Positions 20,301 through 29,300 of a stretch of 64,000 bases of DNA are shown piece by piece. The notes under the pieces are model-generated. The model had not been told where the DNA came from. It saw only the letters and a list, made by a program, of their open reading frames with translations, and ran no database searches. Position numbers and translations under genes: made by a program. Source of the stretch: Cladocopium goreaui (Eukaryota > Sar > Dinophyceae > Suessiales > Symbiodiniaceae); contig CAMXCT020001084.1 in NCBI GenBank assembly GCA_947184155.2, positions 62,001 through 126,000 of the forward strand. The letters are read 5' to 3'. Each line of letters opens with the position of its first letter. Within the stretch, counting starts at the first letter, position 1.

Positions 20301-23300
20301 CTTCGAGTTCTTTGCGGCAATGGAGGAATTGGAGTAGTAGGATGCCACGATGTTTGCCACCGCCCGGTTTCGTAGGGTCTTATTCTTGGCAAGCCCCACA
20401 GCATGGCTCCTGCTGCATTTTCTTTGCATGAGCCCTGTTTTCCTCGGCGCTAAATCCAGCCGATGCGGCTTTGGTCTGGACCTGTCATTGGCTTTGGCAG
20501 TTGTAGGCTTCTGCGCTGTTGTCGCCTTCGTGCCCTCTACGTGGGTGATCTCAGGTTCCGCCGGAGGGAGGTCAAGTCTCGGTGGATTTTCCTTCCACGG
20601 TGATGCCCAGCCTGTCAACTTGAGCCGCTTGACGGGTGAGGCTAGCATTTCCCTCCACCACGGGCCTTTGGGTTCCTTTTCTGATGCCTCTTGCCTTGGT
20701 GGAGAAGGTGGGAATCCTGGGAATGCCCCTGTGGCGAAACCTTCGTACCTTTGATAGGCGACAGGATGTGGGCCAAAAGTTAGATCATCCTCTGTGTCTG
20801 ATACCTCCAGCGGGGCTGGTCCCTGTGACAAAATGGGTTGGGCCTGTTCTGATGAGGTGTCTGCCCTCAGTCCAACAAGAGGAAAACGTCGCTCCCCGCC
20901 AATTGCTGCCTTCTCCATGTTGATGTCCTTCTTGTCACAAACGTCGCCAAGTCTGTCTCCTCTGTGGGGAACCGCGCGAATGGAAGGGGTCTTGAGGAAC
21001 TTGAGCAACCCCTCTGCCCCTTCGGATGGATCTGTGCTGCCCGTGCACAGGAAGGACCGTAAGCCCTCGTGTAGTAGAGCAGGGTGATCAGCAGGAGGCC
21101 AAGGCCGCCTAGGGCGACCCCCACTCCGATCCAACCATGTGTTGGGGTCCATGGCACTAACGGTGCCCCCGCCGGAGGTGCATGTGGGCTGATCACCAGC
21201 TCCATAATTTGAGCCTAAGGGCAAAGAAATAAATAAATAATAAATGGATAAAGGTGAACCCTTGATTCCTGCAGTGCCATGGTGCACCGAAATGGATGAC
21301 TCCCCACTGTCGTGCCCTTCCTTTTGCGATCAAATGGGGAGAATCAAGTTTCGGCCCTATGCCGACTTCAGCGCATGCTAGCCCAAATGTCGTTGGCCGC
21401 AGCGCTGGAAAACCAGAGTCCAGGGGCACTGGCGGGTGTCGGCAGCTTGTAGTAGTCTGCCACCCTCGGCTCCTCCTCTCTGGAAATTGGGACCCCTTCC
21501 AGTTCAGGGGGCATCGGGACGGTGGACTCCTTTTGTGGCCTGCTGAGCCAATCGGCAGCCACATTGGCCGCCCCTGGGATGTGGGAGGCCTTCAAGTTCT
21601 CCACACCTGCAATCTCGCATTGGACCGCTATCTCCGCCCCCAAAAAATTCAAAGATGAGGTGGAGTTGGAGAGCCTTTGGGTGACGGCCAGTGCCACCAT
21701 GCTGTCACTTTGGACCTTGAGTTCCACCTGGCAAGATGCCAGTTCCTTCGTCCACGTCTTGATGGCCACCAGTACGGCTAGTGTTTCCACTATGCCTTGT
21801 GAGCCTGCTTCTTTCCAGCAGTCCTTGAAGCCCAATTGGTGGGCGTCTGTCTCGGTGACTTTGTAAGCCAGAGCCTTTGTTGCCCTGTTGTTGACTAAGA
21901 GGATGGCTCCTAGCCCCAACGGGCTCGCATCTGTCACTATGGTGGCCTTCGGGTACTTCTCGATGTCCAGTTTGTACTTGCGGGACGGCTTCAGTAACGC
22001 GGCTCTGAGATAGGTCACCAGCCATCGTCTTGGTTGTTCCAACTGTTTGACCGTGAACAGGTGGTCTTTTGGCCTGGTGTCCTGGCGATTTGAGCGCCTG
22101 GCAGCTTCTGCGCCCGTGGCCACGTCGTTGAGCCTCTCGTGCAAAACCTTGTAAAAGGTGGCCACCACCCAACGTGTTCTCGGCAAAATCCCTGACATCC
22201 AGGAAATGCGCCCTGCTGCTTGTCTGAGCTCCTTGATGGCTACCATGCCCTTGTTGTGCCATCCTTCCAGCATTTCGACCAGTTCAGTCACAAACTTCTC
22301 TGGAAGTCCAATGATGACATGGTCCGGTGTGACGGTGAACCGAACTCCCACCCATGTAACTTGGGTGGACCTCATGCCTTTCTGCAGTGAAATGCGGAAA
22401 CCAAGGGCGGCCATCGTGTACAGGATGAATGCCAGGGTGTCGTTTCTTTCGGCCAGGGAGCCCTGCAGCACCCATGCCGCATCATCCAAATAGGTTTGGT
22501 GTTGCCCTGCGGCTCCCGGCACCGCAGACTGGAGGAGTCTGGATAGCAAGGCTGCTACTCTGCTCCAGAGGAGTGGCGCCGTCTTGTAGCCGAACAACAA
22601 GGCCACGAACATGTAGAAATCCTCATTTTCTATGTTCAGCGCAAGTGTGTGCACCAACTCCTTCTCCTCCACCGCCAAGGACATGAAGGCGTCACTGACG
22701 TCAATGACTGCCAGTTCTCGGGCGTAACCTTCATCACGTCCGTGGGCTCGTTGCATGGCATACACCGACCGTATGGAGTTGAGGAAGTCCCTGGGGCGCG
22801 GAAGCACAAGTTTCTCCGGCAAGGTGGCTTTCTTGTTGCCTCCGGATCGTCGAAGGTCAAGTATTATCCTTCGTTTTATGCCTTCTGGCTTGTGCTTGAT
22901 GATGAGCCCCAGCTTGCTGATGGTGCCGTGTTTCATCTCGTCCGTCACCGTGGACTTCTTGACGTCCACCATGAAGCCCGCTTTGCGGTACCTGTCCAGC
23001 TCCACCTTCGCTTCCTGCACGTTCTCCTGGACGCTGGAGTAGTTGGAGATGCATCCTTTGCTGAGCTGGCCTGCGGCGTCCTCCAGCTCTTGTTGTCCGG
23101 GATAGTCCATGTTGTTTGCCTCTGCTGGAGGGAAAATGCCAGCTGTGGGGATCGTGGACTCGATGCCTAGAGGCGCCCCTCTCCTGATCCAATCACTGAC
23201 GTGCACCTCGGGGTCGTTTCCTCGTGTCACTCACGCTTCGATGATCTCCGGGTCGAGTGGTGACACATAGCCCCATCGTGGGGTCATTTTGACCGCTGGT

Positions 23301-26300
23301 GGAGCATTGGCACCCAACACCCGCTTAAGGTGTCCCTTCCAGGTTTGTAGCAACCTGTTGTCCATCCAGCATTCCTTCGTGCCGTACTGCTCTGCCACCG
23401 TCATCACTCCTTTGTTCTGTCTGCAGAAGGTTTCCCATACGGCTCTCACACGGATGCCTAAGGACAGCAGGTTGGACATCGAGATGACCGTCTCGTATGG
23501 GTTGCGCATGCCTCCAACGAACTCGGCCGGGTCTCTCAACTCCGCCTTGGATTTCTGAGCTTTGAGGGAGCCGTATTTGCCTTCGCCTTCCACTCAGCCT
23601 TTGTCACGATTGGGCTTGAGCTCGACCTTCTTGGCCTTTGGCGTTCTGGACCTTGACCTTCTCGCCGGTGGGCTGCTGTGTCCTGCTGGCCTGGCTGGCG
23701 AGCTGCTGCGATCTCTTTCTTCTCTGTCCCTCTTCAGCGTTTCGTCTGCCTTCCTCCTTCTCCTGGTCGGAGGGCTGCAGCTCGGAGGTCGGAGCGTGTT
23801 GTGTTCGACCACCTCGGCTTTTCTCTTTCTTATGGTACTTTCCAGACTTGTCATGCGTTCCTTCAGGTACTCCTCCTTGCCCATGAGCGTCAAATGCTGT
23901 ATGGCTAGCTTGGCATAGGCCTCGCAGAATTCGTTTGGATACCTGCCAGACTCTTTTGATTTCTGAGGGCCTATTATCGCATCGTGTGTTGCGAACTCTC
24001 CACACCCGCAACGTTTGCAGAGTTGTTCAATGCCCAGCAACGTGCCGACGAACTTCTGTGGTTTGAAGTGACGTTGGCCTATGGGCAGATGACCTTGGTA
24101 GGCGCATGTGTTGAAGGCTGCAACCCTCCTGCCGCTCCCTTTCGTGAAATCCTTCATCTCCGGGAGCTCCCATGCAGACAGGTGTTCTGGATGTTCGGAC
24201 TCCGGAGGGTTCTCCAAGGTGGCGATGCGTTGAATCTTCGATGTGGTCTTCCTGTCTGCCACGGCGTTTGCCATGTTTATGGATCTGCAAGCCATGATTG
24301 TACCATCGTCACAAGCTTGTTGTTCACGGCCTGTATTCGACTCTTTCCCATAGGGCTCGCTTTTTGTGCGAACTGGTCCTGGGAGTCCTTCCACCTCCCT
24401 AAACTTCAATCTGCTGAAGGTGGCACATGGAAAACCTGAATGAAAGGCATCGATGTAGCCCCTTTTTGCCCATCTAAGATGAGTGCCGTAGGGTTCATCC
24501 ATGAGGAGGTCTCCGGTGCCTTTGTCCTTCTCGATGCTGAAGGTTTTGAGCAGCACCTTCCTCTTCGAGGCCTCGATCAGCATGGCCTCGGTGAGCGGAT
24601 CGTCGGGCCCCGCGAAGTGGTGGACGAAGATGAAGGTTCTCCTCCGGAAGTAGTCCTCCAGGGAGTCGGCGTCTATGGGTTCTTCTTCCTTCCCACCTTC
24701 ACCGCTGTCTCCCTTCTTGTCCTTGTCATCCTCGTCCTCCTTCTTTTTGTCTTTCTGGTCATCTTCTTCATCCGTTTCATATGTGTAGCTGTATTCGGAT
24801 TCACCACCCTTGCTCCCACTTGTCTCTTCTTTCTTTTGTCCTTCGTCACCATGACCTTCTCCGCAAGTGTTCATTCCTGCATTCGATTTGGGCAAGACTT
24901 CGACGGGTGGCCTGGCGAGTTGCAGACCGTGCAACGGTGCAGACGTTGAACTTTTCCCGCACAGGTTTGCCCCGGTGATAAACCTCCACAGGGTGGTGTA
25001 CCATTGTTCCAGCTGTAACATTTTTGTTTTGTACCACCTTTTCCTTTGCCTTTCTTTCCTTTCTTTCCTCCTCCGTCTCCTGAACCTTTTGGCTCTGGGG
25101 AACCTCGTTCTTCTGCTTGTCCATTTCGTTTCTTTTTCCTTCGCCACGTTCTTGAAGCTGACCTCGAATGTTGTCGCTTCGAGTCCATGGAGGGCGTGAT
25201 CGCTTTGAGGCCCCCTTCCATGTAGCTCATGGCAAGTTGTTCCGATGGAGTCTTTGGGGTGCCCCGGCTCCCTGCCGCCAGCCAAGTGAGTGCTGGACCC
25301 ACTACCTGTGTCTGCCAGAAGGCGTCGTCCAGGATCAGCTGCTGGAAGACCCAATCCCACGGTCTGGCTGGGTCCCAATTGCGTGGGGCTGTTCTTCCAC
25401 CCCTCAGGTCCATGAGGAGCTGCGATCTCAACCTGCTTGAATGGCTCGACCTCGCTAACTCGTCCGCGCTGTAGATGAGATGCCACGCCGTGGAAAATGT
25501 CCGGGTGAGCCTTTCCACATGGGCCTCGTAATTGTGGAGGGCTGCAAGCGACACCGCATCCAGCATGATGAGCGTTGTCCGAAGGATCCGGAAGCAGGCC
25601 CTCCACTGAATGAAACCCGATGGCCCCGGCAGATCTTTGGTGGTGTAGCCACTCGAGGTCAATGTGTAGTTCCTGAACTTGCTCGCTCTCAGAGCCTTCG
25701 AGCCGTAGGGAACGAAAATGGCAAAGTCCACATAAGGGGCTGTGTCTTGTACTTGCAGCCTCCTTTGCACCCCTGAAAGTTGTTCCATGGTGGGTTCCTC
25801 TTCCTCCTGGGGCCATCCACCAACAACTTCGAGGTATCTTTGATACCAGGCAGCCTTCGTGTCCTCGTTTTGCACTGTGAACTCTCCATCGTCTGCCTGG
25901 TCGATGATGTTGTTCATCTTTAACTTCCTCTCGGCTTTGGGGCTGGTCTGTGAGTCTTGCCCTTGTGTCGCAACTCCTTCGGGCCCTGGTGCACCTTGAT
26001 CTCCAAAGGGTGATGACTCTTTCCAGCTGTCCCAGTCTCCTCCACCCCGGGTGTGCACTATACGACGTGCCAAGTTGTATACAAGGCCCACATGGGATGC
26101 TTGAATTGCCGAAAGGAAGCTTCCTTCGGGTAGTTGTGCTCGTTCCAACGATGCTGCCACTATACGGGGAGGTAAGACAGCTAACAGCTTCAGATCGTCG
26201 TTGGGATCGCCGCATACTTCGATGAAGGACCTCCAAACCGGATCCGGCAGCTGATAGTGTTCCCGTACCGCCGTCACGGTGGTGAATTGCATGGCAGCAG

Positions 26301-29300
26301 TTTGGGTTGGAAACATGGCAGCCCGCACACCCAAGCAAAATCAAACGAAAAAGATTCATCTTGCAGGTGTGTGGGTTTCTTGAGCCAAAATGGCACCCAC
26401 AACACCTGCATTCTGTCCTGCACAAAAACTTTCAGTTTTTGTTTCGCCACAACCACATCCATGAATGTGGCAAAAATGCGTGACTAGGACACTGGGAGGA
26501 AATATGTGGCGCCATCTTTTAACGTGTCTCTGAACATGAAACCTTCGGAACTACTGTTGCATTTATGATCTTTTCTGATTCAATCCAAGATTTGGAACCC
26601 GTCCGCTCCTGGCCCCCACGTTCCAACAAACGGATGCGCACCCATGTGGTCGAAGCCAATGACTTCGGCCACTTCTTCTCTCCTGGTGTTGAAGACCCGG
26701 TCTCCAACACTGATTGCCTTCCGGCAATTCTTTGCATAGAAAATCTGAGCCGGGCAGGAAGAGTTCGGAAGAACAGCAAATGCTGGCAATGTCGGCAGCC
26801 AAGACTGAACCACATCTATCAGTCCCATGTTGAGTCTTACACTTACACTGTCTTACTATGTCAACTATGTCTTACTATCTGATCATTGTCCCCACTGCGT
26901 AATTACGAACGAATCCAATTGTGCAGTTGGATGGAACTCGTACATGTACAACTACGCGGAATGGCACAATGCTCTACCAATGTGCTTGATATTTTTGTGT
27001 CACTACAATAACATTCGCATATTGACAACAGACTCAGAATGCAAAACCTCTACTAGTGCTCCTAGAAAGTATCCAACGGATCTGCAACAACACATTGGAA
27101 GACTTTGCAAATGAGTTGATAATTAAGTTTGATGTTGTTTGGACGTCCGATTTCTGCAGTTGCAATGTTGGACTGGTTGGGATGCGTGGTCCACACTGCC
27201 GTTCCCGAACTTGCAGCCACATGCTGCATCAGGTAACCATCGTCTTCCCATCGTCGGTGAAGACAGGAAGGTCTCCGTCTTCGTCCACGCCGACGATCGT
27301 CGCTTTCGTTCCGCCTGGGATGACTTCACGGCATGACGATACGACATGCAAGAAACTGCAAGCACCAAATCCAATCCATGTCCTGCATGAAACCCTGGGA
27401 AACCACAAGTTTCGACACTTGCATGTGCCAGGGCATGCCAGGGCGTATGTGAGCCACACTCTGCTTTGAGACTAAGGTCCCCGACAAACATCGGTCACTC
27501 TGCCACCCACCGTGAATATGTTGAGATCGTACTCCACGCTCCTGTGTATCACAGCACCGTCACATGCCGAAGCGTCTTACGAAGCACCGAAAAATGCATC
27601 GAGCATAGGTGGGGTGCGCCGGGTGCGCCGGGTGCGCCGGGTGCGCCTTGGGCCATCGATCCAGGGCTGCATGGCCCGCTCGATGGGCTTCAACACGGCT
27701 GTGGCGACCTGGCACAGTTCATGTTTCAGACCTGCCTTGACCCATTTGTCATACTGTAAGGCTCTGTAACACGTTAAAAATGGCTCAAATGCGTCAAAGG
27801 CAAGTGGTGCTCACAACTACCCTTTCCATTTTCAGCACCTTTCAGCCAAATGCCGTGTTGCTTGGTTGCCATAAGATTGCCGAAAATGTTTCATCGTAGA
27901 TGATTTGGATCACTTTAGAACTTGCAAGGAATTTATTTAAAGCTTGCAAACAAGACGGTTGGCACCGTCTCACAAATCTTGTTGGAATGAGCAGATTCCA
28001 CGTGGTCTACTACTGTTTGAAAGCTGCTCAAGTAATTCATTGGTTTCCATTGGTTTCCCATGTTTTTCCTGTCTGTGGCCATGAGTTGGAAGTTGAAGGC
28101 CAGGCTGGCAGCAAAAGGAGTGCAGCACAGACCTAGGATGTTCTTTTTATTACCCGTGTAGGACTCAGGTGTGCATTGCCAAGCTTCAGGATTCCAGCAC
28201 CAAGGATTTTTTGTCATCCACACCTTCTGTCCATCTTGCGCTTCACGCCTCGAAACACCTCGTGGCAAGTGAGCAAGCTGCACTGGTCATCAGCTGCACT
28301 CAGAAGTTCAATCTTGAGAGGATCTTACAAAAGCGGTGAGGATGTGACAACGCATCCGATAAATGAGTCCCACGTAATTCAAATATAGTTGCAAAGTATT
28401 GCAAAGAAATCTCAAGTAATCTTTAGTAGTCCATCTATCTCAGACCTCAACCCCAAAAACATCCAAAAACTGTAATCGTCACATGGCTCCGAAACACCAC
28501 TGGGGCTCCAAACGCAACGACGTCAGCAGCGTGCCCCGCGCTCTTCCATTCCCCTGAGCAGCCCTGCGTCGGCGGCACGTCCTGGAGATCAAATGTGCGG
28601 GCCGATGTCAATCAACTCAACACACACTTTTCAGCAAAAGCATTCAGAAACCAACGCCCTCGTCTGACTTTATCCCCTTTTCATCCCTTTTCCGTCTAAA
28701 ACACCTTGAAAACACGTTGGGAGCAGTAAAACAGATTCCTGAAGATTCATTCATCCACTCAATCCACTTTCCGGTCCTCAGGAATACCATGAAAAGCAAA
28801 CAGATGATCACGGGGAGGAGAACTGGGAGTTCTCCGCCTTGGATGCGAAACAGAAACGCCAGGAACTTGAGAATGCGGAAGAGCATACTTTCTCAGCCAT
28901 GGAATCCAAACATTCTGCAATCAAACCACGGCCCCAGATACAGCCCAAAGTCCAAGCAGAAACCGAGCAACGAATGCAAACATGTCTCCAGAAAGGATTG
29001 ACATATACCGTATACCCCCTAACTGCTACGAGCTGCGTTGGGCGGAAGGAACTGAAACCTTCACAGGTTTCACCTCGGCGATGGCTTGTGGGCAAGCAAG
29101 GCCGAATGCAAGGCAACGGATGCGTGTCTGAATACATGCTGAATGGGATATCAAGTCAAGAAACAGCTAATAACTTTGGGAATCGTGAGGAAAGGAATCT
29201 ACAAGGCCAGAAATCTATTGGACTGACCAAAACAAGGCAGAGGCCACGGCCTTCGTCGATGAAACAAGAACAAATCTCCCTTCTTTGATTGGATCTAGCA

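Larger units (their letters stand above)
18551..26447 (-). mobile_element. Tyrosine-recombinase retrotransposon with split direct repeats and a methyltransferase gene
   Basis: A 7,897 bp insertion found only in unit 3; the empty site in unit 6 reads acttca|cacaacc, so insertion was precise with no target-site duplication. In sense (minus) direction the order is: 99 bp repeat (26447-26349), Gag, C5-methyltransferase-like, RT-RNase H, tyrosine recombinase, 185 bp repeat (19046-18862), second 99 bp repeat (18861-18763), 27 bp, second 185 bp repeat (18735-18551). This A1-genes-B1-A2-B2 plan is the split-direct-repeat structure of Ngaro/PAT-like elements, which integrate a circular intermediate with their own recombinase. 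The repeat copies look identical, so the insertion is young. The GC-rich coding sequence contrasts with the host introns. Confidence 0.9.

Noticed and set aside
20350..20754. Plus-strand open frames across the retroelement
   Set aside because: Shadows opposite the recombinase, RT and Gag frames; no motif or start context.
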